From Vombatus ursinus (lineage: Eukaryota > Chordata > Mammalia > Diprotodontia > Vombatidae), in assembly GCF_900497805.2 (NCBI RefSeq), contig NW_020954569.1, forward strand, positions 20,618,774-20,682,773: 64,000 nt of DNA, read 5' to 3'. Shown piece by piece: positions 35,608-48,249 of this stretch (positions are counted from its first letter, which is position 1; every line of letters begins with the position of its first letter). Under the pieces are notes generated by a model. It was not told where the DNA came from. It saw nothing but the letters and a program-made list of their open reading frames with translations, and made no database searches. Both the position numbers and the translations under genes were made by a program.

Positions 35608-35770
35608 CATAAATGTTACTCTTATTCTCACATCAATCTTTGATATAGGTATAGTTACTATCTCTGTTTTACAAATTAACAAAGTGAGGATCAGGCAAGT
35701 AAAATGACTTGTCAATTGTTATACAGCTAGTAAGTGTACCAAGTCCAGCGTTCCATCTGCTATGCCTCCT
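35578..35770 (-). repeat. (CA)n/(TA)n microsatellite and MIR, antisense
   Basis: The dinucleotide run (35578-35612) is followed by a diverged antisense MIR: 'ctctgttttacaaattaacaaag', 'gacttgtcaattgttatac', 'cagctagtaagtgtacc'. Confidence 0.7.
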
Positions 35771-35789
35771 CCTTTGAAGAGAAGATGAA

Positions 35790-36016
35790 ATGAGTGCAGT
35801 GACCTTATTTGGGGTTTGCTTTACAAAGATACTGCACTGATTTGACATTTACTTCTCCAGCTTATTTTACATATGAAGAAACTGAGGCAAACTAGGCTGT
35901 GACTTGCCCAGGGTCACATAGCTAGTAAGTTTCTGAAGCCAGATTTGAACTCAGGAAGATGATTCTTCCTGACTTCAGACTTGGCACTCTATCCACTGCT
36001 CCACCTAGCTGCCCCT
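35790..36016 (-). mobile_element. tRNA-derived marsupial SINE
   Basis: Antisense copy of the 6724 family: 'acttctccagcttattttac', 'gcccagggtcacatagctag', 'ggcactctatccactgctcc', 'acctagctgcccc'. The 5' end is therefore at about 36016. It directly abuts the MIR at 35.6 kb. Confidence 0.88.
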
Positions 36017-36189
36017 AACCTATATCATCTGTGTGATACGTGTGTGTATTCAGCTGTAGCCCAGTAACTTCTCTTCCCCTTTATTGCCACTGTAATACAG
36101 TCTCCAGTTAGTATAGTTAAAAAAAGAGAAAAGGTGTCGGGTAGGGGAACAATTTGAGTAACAAGTTATTTTTGATTCTCCACAAAGTT

Positions 36190-36765
36190 GAAATACTTTT
36201 CTTTCTTTTTTTGTTTTTTATCTATTTATTTAGATTTAGATTTTAACATTCGCTTTCATAAAATTTTGAGTCCCAAATTTCCACTCCCCTCCACCCCCAC
36301 CTCCGCAAGATGATATGCAATCAAATATAGGCTATATGTGTATGATCATATTAAACATAATTCTTCATTAGTCATGTTGTGAAAGAAGAATAAGAACAAA
36401 AGGGAAAAACCATGAGAAAGAAAAAATAAAAACAAAAAACAAAAAAGAAAAAATAGTATGCTTTCATCCTGCATTCAGACTCGATAGTTCTTTCTCTGGA
36501 TTTGCAAGGCATTTTCCATCATGATTCTTTTGGCATTGTCTTAGATCATTGCATCGCTCAGAAGAGCTTAGTTTAACAAAGTCAGTCAAAACACAATGTT
36601 GCTATTACTGTGTATAGTGTTCTGGTTCTGCTCACTTCACTGAGTGTCAGTTCATGAAAGTCTGAAGTACTCTTCAAGAGAAAATTATCACTACTATATA
36701 GCACAACCTATTTCATTATGGAACCGCTCTTACTTATTAAGATTTTTTTTCCTTCGTATTGAGCT
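36190..36765 (-). repeat. L1 3' end, 5'-truncated
   Basis: From the T-rich plus-strand end, 'ttttgagtcccaaatttcc' (antisense of the conserved 3' motif), C-rich DNA, 'agtcatgttgtgaaagaag', 'ggcattgtcttagatcattg' and 'ctggttctgctcacttcac' run in order. This is marsupial L1 3'UTR as I know it. Only the last about 0.57 kb is present and no ORF2 is included. Confidence 0.7.
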
Positions 36766-36924
36766 AAAATTGGCTTCTCTGTAATTTCCACTCACTGATC
36801 CTAATTCTATCCTTCAGAACAAAATAAAATAAATATTTTCAAATTATAGCTTTAAAAATATTTGAATGTAAGTATAATTTCCTCTCCCTCCAAGTTTTTG
36901 TTTTCTCTGGGTTAAACATCGAGA

Positions 36925-36949
36925 AAGAGACAGAGAGAGAGAGAGAGAC

Positions 36950-36990
<41 letters not shown>

Positions 36991-36992
36991 TT
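36925..36992. repeat. (GA)n microsatellite
   Basis: Near-perfect GA run with two CA and AA interruptions. Confidence 0.97.
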
Positions 36993-37344
36993 AATAGATG
37001 CTAGATATTGAAATAGAAATATATGCATACATATAGAAGTGTGTGATAATTTTACATTTTTTGAAATGCATCATAGCTCTCCATTTTGGAGTGAATTCTC
37101 TGATTATATGATGGTATGATCATGACTGATGGAATAGACAAATGTCTTCATTGAGTTTTCTTGCCCCAATTGTCCTGAATCTTTCTCTTTATGCTAGACC
37201 TTTGTATCTGTGATAGGTTGAGATTCATAGCTCTCCTTCATGGTAAAAGGAAATTAAGAGGATGTTGAATGATATAAAAAGGTTGATTTTATCTTTTTTC
37301 AATGACGATATTGCAAAGGTCAAAGATTTAGATATGGAAGTAAT

Positions 37345-37500
37345 CATAGATGTCAATTAGTGTAACATAGATGAGCAAACTATGATTCAGAGGGAAAGGA
37401 CTTGGCCAGGGTCCAATAGTTATCACATAGCAGGGTCAGGATTTATACCCAGGTCCTTGGACTGCAAATTCAATGTTATTTCAATTATACAAAACTTGTA
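37345..37500 (-). repeat. MIR relic
   Basis: 'gatgagcaaactatgattcag', 'gacttggccagggtccaatag' and 'caggatttatacccaggtcc' give the antisense MIR order. Confidence 0.65.
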
Positions 37501-39015
37501 AGTCTAAAATTTGGACTCTATAGCAACATAGGCACATAGCTCTCCAATTACAATGTTTGAACTCCTAATTACTATTTCAATTTATCCTCTCTGTGACCTG
37601 ATACTACTCTATATAACCTCACCCATTTTTTTTAAAACAAAATGATGAAGAGGATAATGATCAAATAGCTCAAGATGAGTTGGACTAGAAAGATGGCTTC
37701 TTAACCTGGGTACTATAAATGCTTTTAGTTATGTTTATAACTGTGTTTAAATATAATTGCTTTCCTTTGTAATCTTTTATATCTTATTTTATTTTATTTT
37801 ATTTTTCTCAGAAGGGTCCCATAGGCCTTGCTAGACTGCCAGATGTATCCATGACACACCAAAAAGGTTAAGTACCCCTGGATAAGGTCATCCCTTCTAA
37901 CTCAGAAATTCTGTGATTCAGATTAATTTTACTTCAGAACATTTTCACTTGTTTTAGATAAGTGTTACTAAGCATATTACTGGGTGCCAAAAGACTACTC
38001 TTAGGGAAAATGGGAATGCAAGTAGTGTCAAGGGCAACTACTCTACTCTGGTGAACATACCCAAATATACTAAGAAAATAACCAGGAACTATGGGTGGAC
38101 AAGCCTCAATAGTTTACCACTGATACTATTTTACAATCTTTCTACTAGCCTTAAAAGATAATGAGGAAAACCACAACCCCTACATCTTATTTTTCTGAGT
38201 TTTGATCTGGACAAAATAAGTGGTTGGAAATATTGACCATTTGACCCATCTAAACTCTTTATCATGCCCTCCCATACATAAGACTTTTTCTCCTATGGAA
38301 TTCTGAATGATTTTACCTGCAAATACTTTTCCATCAGTAAGGTTATTCAGTAGCTTAAGCAGCTAATTATTGTTTTAAAGAATGGTTCAATAGCTGTGAG
38401 TTCATTCAGACTGGATCTACATCTAAGCAGATGAAATGAAAGTGACTAAGACATTCAATTGGAAAAATTTTAAGCAATTAATATAAAGAGTTATGGAAGG
38501 TTTTTTAAAAATTAATTATATATAGCATTATATATCTGAATGTGTACTCATACCCACTTGTCACAACTTGTGCTGAATTCTTTGTGATAGAAAGAATAGT
38601 TTAATATGTTTATGTATATATCCACATAGATACATCAATCTCATTTTTCAAATATACCTTCATATGTATATGTGTGTGAATTTATGTACATTCAAATTTA
38701 TTTAGAAATATTTTTACTATGGTAATTTGTATGTGTGCCTTTCTTCCTTTTCAACTACAAACTCCATGAGAATAGAGATGGATTTCTATCTAAAAATACA
38801 TGTGTAGGTATTACCATACATACATACACACATATACACATACCTGCAAATATCAGTTCTTGTGGCTTCTTAGGAAATCCCATGAACTGTGACAGTTTGA
38901 GTATTTTTTTCTCTTAACCAGTTCTATTTTACTAATGCAGATAAAGTTAAGCCACCTACTTATTACTATCATTACATCTATTTTTTCTAAATTATGAGTG
39001 TATATTTTGGTCATA
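37500..39015. other. unassigned AT-rich DNA
   Basis: About 1.5 kb. Part of 37760-37880 resembles SINE/L2 text but cannot be assigned. Short (tatatg)-like runs lie near 38600 and 38810-38850. Confidence 0.35.
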
Positions 39016-39019
39016 AGAT

Positions 39020-40720
39020 TAAATTCCATTCAACCAATGTTTATTATGCATCATTTGTCAAGCCTTGTGATAGATGCCAAGGGAAAGTTTAGGAAAAAAA
39101 ATGTGACTGGTTCCTGCCTTCATAAAGTCTATTAATAGCATAAAATGGTTACATAACAGTAGCATACTCTAATATATAAGTACATAAGAGAAGTGCTTCA
39201 AAAGTTCCTAGGCAAGTCATTACTAACAATGAAAATATGAGAAGACTCGATGGAGGAAATTAAATTTATCTTGATCTCTCAAGTATAGATAGATATTCAA
39301 GATATCAACTTATTCAGTTGAGCAACATGGGGAGAAGGGACATTAAAGTATTATGTAAACTTGAGCAGAGATATTGGGATGGGAAAAAAACAGGATATGT
39401 TTGGGGGAGAAAGGGTACTTTAATTTGGTTGGAGTGTAGAGAGACCAGAGGAGAGCAAGCTAATCCAACAAGGATGGAATGATTACACGATATTATAGAT
39501 TGCACTCTAAGCAAAGGATTTCAAACTTAACACAGAATATAATAGGGAGTCAGTGTAGATTTTTAACAGAGGAATGACATGATGTATATTATAGTGATGT
39601 GAAAAATGGATTGGAGGAAAGAAAAGAGGAGAATTGAGAAGACCAGCTAGGAGGCTATTGAAATAATATAAGAGTTTTATTGAGGATCTGTACTAGGATC
39701 ATTGGAAGTGGGAATAAAAAGTAGAGAAAAACAGTAAGTGATATAGGAGTACAATTAACAGAAGGTCTCAGAGGCAAGTTGGGCAAATGATTATTCCTTC
39801 AGGAGAAATATTGAAATCATATGAATGAGCATATTTTGAGGGAATTGTAATAGGCTTAATTATTGACCTACAGAATTTGAGATACCATTAAGACATCCGG
39901 GTGGACATGTCAGTTAGAAATGTGGGTCTGGAACTTTTTTTAAAAAGTTCGGGAGTGAAAATGCAGGTTGAAAGTCATCTGCATGCTAATGGTATTTGGA
40001 GCTGCAGCTAGTTATTATTTCATTTTTCCTCTTTGTATCCTCAGTACCTGGCTCATAGTAGGTGTTTAGTAATTCTAATTCAATTGATTGAACAGTGACC
40101 TTAAGAGTTTTGCATGAAAACAAGGATTTATTTTTTTTAAAGAAAGATAGAAAAGGACCAGTTAGAAATATACAGAGAATGGTATCTCTGAAGCCAAGGG
40201 AGAAGAGAACACCCAAGTAGGAATGAGGGATGATCAACTTGGCAAATGCTGCAAGGACAAGAAGCATGAAGACTGAATCACGGTACTACATTTTACAAAT
40301 ATTAGGCCACTGGTGTACTTTGATAGAACAGATTTAGTAAATTGGTGGAGGCAGAAACTGGAGTCCAGACCGTTTAAGGCAAGTTTGTTTTTAGGTTTGG
40401 AGAGATATTAAGTAAATATAAGATTCAACAAAGAGGGGAAAAGTGTCTACTTGAGCTGAAATAACTGGCATATCAAGGACTTCCAGGAAACAGGAGCTAA
40501 TGAAATTAAGGATATAAAACGTAGGTATTTGTGTAAGTGATGAGCTTCAGGAATACTTCTGGAGCAAGATGGAATAAAGAAAAAGAGGTTGATAATCCAA
40601 GAAAGTTTTGAGGAGTAGGGAAAGGAAATTGAGGTAGCTCACATTAGAAGACATTAATCTTGGTAAGATAGGAGTTTAAGTCATATTCTATCAGTGCGGG
40701 ATTAGAAATGTGGTTGGGGT
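39020..40720 (+). repeat. long copy (about 1.7 kb) of the uncertain dispersed repeat, with a nested L2 tail
   Basis: It starts 'ccaatgtttattatgcatc' and continues in an order I recognise from longer mammalian copies: 'cttaacacagaatataatagg', 'gaggaatgacatgatgtat', 'agaccagctaggaggctatt', 'ggtggacatgtcagttag', 'caaatgctgcaaggacaag'. An L2-like tail ('ctcagtacctggctcatagt ... attcaattgattg') at about 40015-40095 interrupts it. No open frame supports coding. Confidence 0.5.
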
Positions 40721-41199
40721 TTGAGGATAGAAGAAAGTCTTTGATCAGTCACTATGAAGAATGATCTAGAAACTCTCAAGCAAAGTCAGTTTTATTAAAA
40801 TTTCCTTGCACAAAGTATTAAGTATTAGTCATATAAAGCCTTGTTCTAATAAAGGCTATTTTTTTGCCTATTTTCACCACTCACAAAAGAAAGAACAGCT
40901 GAACACTACCTCTTTTACAACATCTTGCTGTATATTTGAAAAAGGATTAAAAACACAAACAGAAAGATACTCTTCTCTTTCTCTCATTTTAAGACAAAAA
41001 AATGCTAATCCATTTTTCCTTAAAGTCACTTTTAAAAAAAGGGGAGGCTTCCTTGCTCACTTCTGAAGTATTCTAAATATCCTACATTTCTTTTAAGTTG
41101 TAAATAACCAAAATTAGGCACGGCATGAATAAATAATAAGAAAAAATCCTGAAAAAAGGTTTGTGAAAAAATACATATTTTCCCAAATTTTATATTTTT

Positions 41200-41430
41200 A
41201 AAATTTATCTATAAACACTATTAATAGCAATAATAGTTCCAGTTTACATGTCATTTGAGAGTTCTTATAATTCTTTGAGATTAGTACAATTATTGCTTAT
41301 AGATGAGGAAATACAAAGGTCCAGAGAGGATAAATAATTGTTGATGTTAAATATTATAAGTATCAGAGCTAGGATTTGATCCCAGATATCCTGATCATAC
41401 TTTTCCCACTATACTACACTGTCCTTCAAC
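41200..41430 (-). repeat. MIR, antisense, nearly full length
   Basis: 'tttacatgtcatttgagag', 'gatgaggaaatacaaaggtc', 'atcagagctaggatttgatc' and 'cactatactacactgtcc' follow the antisense MIR from 3' to 5'. Confidence 0.78.
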
Positions 41431-42650
41431 TTTTAAAAAGTTGAAGTGGCTAATTTACAATTAAAAAAAAAAGATCTTTCTTTTATTGATAATTCCATTG
41501 AGAGTTTTACTCATATACCTGACCTATCAACCTATGCTTGTTCTACAAAGCAATGTAATGGAGAAAATTATATAAGACATGAAGAGATTTCTCTAGTCAG
41601 TAATTCTGTTAAGTGCTGTATATTTTCACTTTGATACAGCACTAGTGTCCTGTCTCATAGTGGAGAAACACAAAGTCAGTCCCTTATGTTGCATTCATGA
41701 GCAATGTCTATAAAATTATGGGATTGTTAAACAAGCTTCTATTCTCAAATGGACCTTATTCTTTAAATAACCATCCTAGATGACTACTCGCTTATTCCAG
41801 AAGCCCAGTGGTTAGTCCTTACTTATATCTTGCTACCTTTTTTGCATTTGCCTTCATGGTCAGCTAGTGAACAACACAAGTAATATAGCTATCCATTATT
41901 TAGATATGCAAATATCATGTAAAGAGATATGACCTCTATACACACTCATTTAGTCTACCAGGTTTGGCTTGGATTGATTTCTGTTTCTGAAAATCAAACT
42001 CATTCACTTAAAAAACAAAGATTTGTCCCTATTTTGGCATTCAAATAAATATTATATCTCCTCTGAACAAAACCATGAATGTGCAGATTTTGTCTAAAAA
42101 GCAGTGATGAAAATGCATTTAACCTTAAAGGATTATGTTGTTCCACATTAATATGGTAGCAAAATCACAATAATGGCAAGGAAATTAACTGAAAATGAGT
42201 GTGTTTGTCTTTGCTTCTAATTGAGAAAGAAGATATGCTAGTTTTAGTATTAATGCTTGATTGAAATGATTTATTTGAAATGAAATTGTTCAGTTCATTT
42301 GATATTCCTTGAATCCATTGTTACTGCTAGTGTAATTGTGACCCCAAGGGAAAGAAGAGTAGTTTGGTCTCTTTCATAATGTAAGCATTCCCTATGGCTT
42401 TAGTTGCCACTCAGCACACAGTTCACTAAAGAGGTAAGTCAGAGTGCACCACACTCTCAGATGATCTGTTCTGCCATGCCAGCATCAGTATAATATTAAA
42501 GACCTTAGGACCCCCCTGAAGATGTTCTCTACCCTATCCCCTTTATTCCACTTTGCCCACACTCAGATCCATTTTCCCTTAGTCTTCAGTATGGTTCTCA
42601 ATTTTTTTTTTACAAAGGTGCATTTTCTGTAGCACTAATATATAAAACAC
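41430..42650. other. unassigned AT-rich DNA
   Basis: No repeat or gene recognised. Confidence 0.4.
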
Positions 42651-42654
42651 TAAT

Positions 42655-42712
42655 TATGTCTATATATGTGTATGCATATATGTGTATGTGTGTATATGTA
42701 TATAACCATGTG
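42655..42712. repeat. (TATG)n-like microsatellite
   Basis: Imperfect tatatgtgta units. Confidence 0.9.
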
Positions 42713-42879
42713 TATGGCCTTAATTGAACAGGTTTGCACATTTATCTGCCTACTAATGGAGTTATAAGTCTTGACTTCTTCAACTTTTAAAACTATTGGG
42801 CCTTCCCTTTTGTAGGTGACTCTTTCCATGGATTCTAACATGTTACTTTCTCTTGAATCTCCTCCTTCCTAACTGACCT

Positions 42880-43808
42880 CTCCCTTTCAATCCACTTGTC
42901 TTGTTCATCATATGTCTCCTCTACTCTGGCAGTGAATGCCTGTCATGACTTTTTCCTTAGCCTTCTTTTGTTCTCACTCCACAATTTTTCCCATGGTGAT
43001 CTCTTATGCTTTCATGAGGTCAAGTATCATCTCTTTGCATATAGCTCTTAGATCTCACATCCACTTTTCATCTTTCGTGAACTTTAGTTTCTGTCTCAAA
43101 CATCATATTGTATGTCTACATTTGAATGATCATTTGACATCTCAAACTCAGAATGTCCACAATGGAATCCCTATTTCTTCCTAAATGTACCTCTTCTACA
43201 AACTTGCCTATTTCTGTCATTTGCTACCATCTTTCAAATAACCCTTATTAATAACCTCAGAGATTCCCTTAGTTCTTCTCAACCCCTTCTTAAAAATGCT
43301 TCAGTGGCTTTTTCTGCTTCTAAGATAAAAATCATAATTCTTTAGGATGGTGCTTAAGGACAGAATCTGGCTCATACCTAACTTTTGAGCCTCATCTGAC
43401 ATTGCTCCTCTTCATGCACTCTATTTTCCTGGCAAACAGGACCATCAACTATTCCTGGAAGCCAGCCTTCATAGAACCACTTTCCCCCAACTCAGTGACT
43501 TTGCACAAGCAGTCTACCACACCTTGAATGTCTTCTCAGTGCTATGCATCTTTCTTTTTGGTTCTTCTATGTTCAGCAAAAGTGAGACCTTTCCATTGTC
43601 TTCCCTGAATCCCCCAGTTGTTGACACACTCATCCTCCTCAAATGATTTTATATTTATGTATCTCTGACAAAATTTTATGTCATTCATCCACCCCATTGG
43701 CTATAAACTCCTTGAGAGTAGTACCAGTTTTATTTTTATTTTTGTATCCCCAGTGCCAAACTAGTGCCTTGAGCACAGTGGCTACTTAATAAATATTTAT
43801 TGAATTAT
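42880..43808 (+). repeat. L2 LINE, longest copy in the window
   Basis: About 0.9 kb of L2 3' region in order: 'catctcaaactcagaatgtcc', 'cctcagagattcccttagttc', 'atgcttcagtggctttttctg', 'actttgcacaagcagtctacc', and the tail 'ctataaactccttgagagtag', 'gtatccccagtgccaaac' and 'taataaatatttattgaatt'. It is too diverged for any frame. Confidence 0.78.
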
Positions 43809-43811
43809 GGG

Positions 43812-43900
43812 CCTATTATAAGTAATGTATTAAGTGTTGGAGATGCTTTAGATGAAATAATATACAGATTTTGACATCCAAAAGCTCATATTCAGTTTCT
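43812..43900 (+). repeat. 5' part of the uncertain dispersed repeat
   Basis: 'cctattataagtaatgtatt', 'aagtgttggagatgctttag' and 'ccaaaagctcatattcag' match the beginning of the family at 10164. It abuts the L2 tail. Confidence 0.4.
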
Positions 43901-44054
43901 TAACTGTCTCTTTTTTTACTGTCTCTCTTTTTCCTTATCCTCTAACATCTTCGTGTCTCTATTTTCCACCCTTGCTCAAACTTTCTTTTCTCCCTTGTTT
44001 TTCCTTTCTTCCTTTCTTCCTTTATTTCCTTCCACTTGTTGTTATCCCTTTTGC

Positions 44055-44235
44055 ATGGTAATAAATAGTACAGTAGGCCTGGTTTCAAGTCCCAGCTCTG
44101 GCAATAATTATCTTTTTTCACTCCAGGCCAGTCATTTATTTCTATGATCCAGTTGCTTCATCCATAAAATGAGAGGATTAGAGTAGACTCTGTGGTTTCT
44201 AAGGTTTCTTTCAACTTTAACATTCCATAACTTTG
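44055..44235 (+). repeat. MIR-like SINE, sense
   Basis: 'ctggtttcaagtcccagctc', 'tcatttatttctatgatcc', 'catccataaaatgagaggat' and 'tttctttcaactttaacattcc' follow the MIR order. Confidence 0.7.
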
Positions 44236-44812
44236 GACAACGTTTTATGAATCTTATTCTTTGCTTATCTTACCCAGCAGTCTCTAAATCTTGACTATCT
44301 ATTCAAAGAATATGTTATTTCCTTATAATCATCATTCATCCTTATGTCTCCATTGTTAGCAAACCGTTTGCTGTACCTATAGAATATGTCCCAATCCCAC
44401 AGCTATCATCCACCTGAGCAAACAAAGGAAAAAATTTATTTCTTTCATTGAAATATTGGATTTCAGACTTTCTCTAATAAGTTCTTCTGGATATATTAGG
44501 GATCACAGCAACTATAGGAATGAGATATTCTAGACAGAGTTTTAGCACCAAGCTATATACCATCTAGCAAATGAACTATCTTTCACCATCACTCATCTCT
44601 CATTGTGCAAATTATTTAGATATTTCTGGGCTAATATATTGGGGGAATTTATTTGAATACTTACTATGCTGTCTTTAAAATATTTGGCTCAGATTTCCTT
44701 GGATTTTATGAATGCATTCTTAACTGGAATTTAAGATATAAATAGCAAATAATTCTAGAAGACTGCCTCATAAATATTCATATTTATGACAATAGTACAG
44801 CATGTTTGTGCA

Positions 44813-45057
44813 TTGTTGTTGTTGAGTCATGTCTGACTCTTCATGACCCTATTTGGAGTTTTCTTGGCAAAGATATTGGAGTGGTTTGCCATTTCCTTAT
44901 TCAGTTCATTTTACAAATGAGGAAACAGAGACAAACTGGGTTAACTGACTTGCCCAGGGTCACATAGCTTGTAAGTGTCTGAGACCAGATTTGAACTCTG
45001 GAAGATTAGTCTTCCTGTCTCCAGGCCTGGCACTCTATCTGTACCACCTAGCTGCCC
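44813..45057 (-). mobile_element. tRNA-derived marsupial SINE
   Basis: Antisense copy of the 6724 family, from a short (gtt)n tail through 'ggagtggtttgccatttcc', 'gaggaaacagagacaaac' and 'ggcactctatctgtacc' to 'cacctagctgcc'. The flanks share 'atgttt' (44802, 45059) as a possible remnant of the target duplication. Confidence 0.88.
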
Positions 45058-45404
45058 TATGTTTCTGTGTAATTCTAATGAAGAAAAAAATTTCATTTTT
45101 CTGAATCAATAACCTGTGAACAGAGAGTTGGAGTGGGCAGGAGTATAAATCATCGTTTTATATATGGAAATCCTATCAAGTTTGAAAGGAAGTACACATG
45201 TAAAGCTGGAGTTAAGAAGACTTTTTTTCCCCAAACACTATTTATAGCTTAATTATATTCAATGCCAGGAAATGAATCTGGACATGCCTTAAGCCAAGAC
45301 TTATTCAATTTTGGTGTGATGGATACCTTTAGAAGTTTGATCAAACTTATGTATTGATTTTCAAAATATTGTAGTTAAATGTACAAAGTAAAATGCATAG
45401 GATT

Positions 45405-45536
45405 AAAAAGTATATACATATATACACATATATATTTTATATGTATATATACTTACACATACATACATACAGATTTATATGTGTATACATACATACATAT
45501 ATACCTACATGTATATGTATATATATTTTATATATA

Positions 45537-45567
<31 letters not shown>

Positions 45568-45585
45568 ATGTACACACATAATTAA
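45405..45585. repeat. (TA/CATA)n then (TG)n compound microsatellite
   Basis: Imperfect tacata/tatgta units end in a clean (tg)n at 45543-45568. The Tyr/Ile/His-rich frames through it are artefacts. Confidence 0.95.
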
Positions 45586-46732
45586 AGAGTACAAATTCCT
45601 GGAGATTAAGAAGCTATCTTAGACCAAATAGTCTATGCTAAATACAAAGAGTTGACTCCCCAAGTTAAGCAAAGAAGATATTGACCTTGTGTATTCTGGC
45701 TCAATTCAAGCTGACTGGGGAGATCTCTTAAGAGTTTTGAAGTGATTTTGGCAGCTAAAATGACTCAAGAAAAGTAGACAAATAACCTGATGTAGAATAT
45801 GCCTACAGTATATTTGCATTAAATGAAATTATTAATGAAATATTTCATTGAACACCTGGTTAACACTTTAAGAATTTTTTTCCTTAACTCTATGCCTATT
45901 TACCAGATTATTACATTTCAACTGAAGACTTTGTTTCAGTTGAGCTCAAAAGGGGAATCATTTTAATTTCCTTTAAAGGGAAATTTAAGGATGACTTGCC
46001 CAAAATATTTTGACCAGAAAGAATATTACACAGTTTAAAAAAAAAACCAAGATAATCTAAAATTGGCATTTTTTACTATTGTGTAGAGATTGAAAGACTT
46101 GTGAAAGGATACTCACAATTGTCTGTTAATTATAATTCTACAACCTTTCTTTCAGATTTCCATGTCATATATATAATGTATATATATGTATATATGTATA
46201 TATACATGTTCTAATAGGTAGCTTTATCATCATTTCCAATGTAGAATATGTTATGTCTAGTTCAACAACCTTGGTTATTTTTCCTGAAAATGTCTAGACT
46301 ATAGGTATCAACTGCTTCTTTTGCATAATTAATCATTTTGACTTTGTTTTTTATGGAAATGACAAATTTCAGCACTTCCTTTCAAAGTAGCATGTCTATA
46401 TTTATTTTATTGGATTTCAACAGCTTGTATTTATTGACTAAATAAAAAGTAGAGTTTTCTTTTCAGAACAAAAAAGATTATCTTTACTTCCATTGAAGGT
46501 ACCTGAGTAGTCCATGTAAATACCTGAGGTGTCTGTTTAGGATTCAAACTGTTCACATGAATATACTTCAAAATTTCCATAGATCATTGATGTGGCTATT
46601 CACTCCATCAGTTGTGATTACAATGCCTTCAAAGCTTCTCACTTTGATGACTGTTGTATATGTTCATCCATCTTTCACAGAGGATATAAGTACTTTCTCA
46701 AGGGTTTTCAAATCATATATATACATATGCAA

Positions 46733-46774
<42 letters not shown>

Positions 46775-47430
46775 ACACATAGAGAGACAAAGAGACATAC
46801 AGAAACAGAAAGTACACTTTGGTTTCCTGAATGTTGTCTTGTTCTCTAACCACTTGGCGTCAAAAACTTTTTTTTTTTTTCTGATCACCTTATTCCTTAT
46901 CTGGATAATATTCCTTATGCTACTTTTTTGGTCATTTCTTTTGTGTAGATCGGCATTGGATGTGTGCTTTAGCCTGTCCACATATACATACAATTCTCCA
47001 CTGAACATTAGTTCACACACAACCCCACTATTTTGGAGACATTATTCCAATGTTTATAACTACACATTATCATGGGGAGAACACTTGTGTTAAAATATTA
47101 GTTTTTGTCCATGAGAACAATGTGTAATTATTACATGTGCTACACAGTTTCTCAGCCTGTTGGCCTCTCCTTATTTTTCAGAATTAGTTCACTGTTCATC
47201 TACAATGCCTAAGATTATTTACATACACAGACACATATAGATATGCAAACATGCACATATATGCATATATAATGCTATTTGACAGACACACATATATTAG
47301 ACTAGCTCAAATTCATAAAACATCGTTGATTTAGATTGTATCTTCAATATTTCATGGTGAATCTTTGATTTCATTGACAATGGGTATTATGTTCAACAGT
47401 TCTGATTATAACCCATATATTATCCATCTT
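45586..47430. other. mostly unassigned AT-rich DNA with two microsatellites
   Basis: (tatatg)n at 46165-46210 and (CA)n at 46733-46772. The 178-codon frame at 46557-47093 crosses the CA run and has no known domain. The sequence around 46590-46720 could be an old antisense element, but I cannot assign it. Confidence 0.4.
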
Positions 47431-47487
47431 ACTATGTGGGAGGCATTGTGCTAAGTTCTTTACAAACATCACATCATTTGGAGATGA

Positions 47488-47526
47488 TAGATGGATAGAT
47501 AGATAGGTAGATAGATAGATAGATAG
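47488..47526. repeat. (GATA)n microsatellite
   Basis: About nine gata units with two interruptions. Confidence 0.95.
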
Positions 47527-47534
47527 TCAGAATC

Positions 47535-47670
47535 AGTTTCCTCATTTGTATATTACCTATATGTCCTTGGACACATCATTTCATCTCCCTGCGCTTCAGT
47601 TTTCTCATCTTTAAAATGAAGGAGTCGGACTAAATGTCATGAGAGCCATTTTTTTCTATAATCTTTTTTG
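47535..47670 (+). repeat. SINE 3' half
   Basis: 'catcatttcatctccctgcg', 'cttcagttttctcatcttt' and 'ggagtcggactaaatgtcatg' are the sense 3' half of the marsupial/MIR-type SINE seen at 16.1 kb. Confidence 0.7.
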
Positions 47671-47844
47671 ATGAGGATCAGATGGAAATGGTTCTGAGAA
47701 AATTCATTATCTTACTATAATTATTCTATTTTCACTGTATCATGTACTATTACACGGGGGAATAAAATAACTTCTTTTCTTATTCACTGAAAGTATAAAG
47801 ATGCATGTTCATCTTCCGTAGGCTCATTGAATATTTCTCTCAGG

Positions 47845-47992
47845 TACCTAGGTGGCACAAAGAATAGAGCTCTGGCCTTGGATTCAGGAGGACCTGAGTT
47901 CAAATCCAGCCTCAGACACTTGGACATTTATTAGTTATGTGAACCTGGGCAAGTCATTTAACCCCAATTGCCTCATCAAAAAAAAAAAGTTC
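47845..47992 (+). mobile_element. tRNA-derived SINE, short type
   Basis: 'acctaggtggcacaaagaat', 'gatttgcaggaggacctgag'-like text, 'ctgagttcaaatccagcctc' and 'gaacctgggcaagtcattta' end in 'ccccaattgcctcatc' and a pure A tail (47979-47990). Low divergence and the intact tail suggest a young copy. The frame at 47852-48055 is the SINE read through. Confidence 0.9.
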
Positions 47993-48249
47993 TCTAGTAG
48001 CAGATGGAACAGCATAGAGAATAAACATTTCTTCCTGCCTCCTTTATGCTTTTGATATCTTTGTCCAGGTCCCTAGACATTGAAGATTCCCAATTCCTTC
48101 AAAGATCATAAATATATGGGATAGTGACATAGATTCAAAATATTTTAAAGATTTTATAAACCAATCTTATATCTGAACAATTATACATAACAATTGTCTA
48201 TAATAATGGTCTGATTCCAGTATAGATAATATATGAATTCTCTAGGGTA

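Noticed and set aside
45379-45585. Tyr/Ile-rich frames
   Set aside because: They are translations of tacata/tgtg microsatellites.
46557-47093. 178-codon frame, among the longest in the window
   Set aside because: It crosses a (CA)n run (Thr-His repeats) and an A/T run, with no domain or conservation signal.
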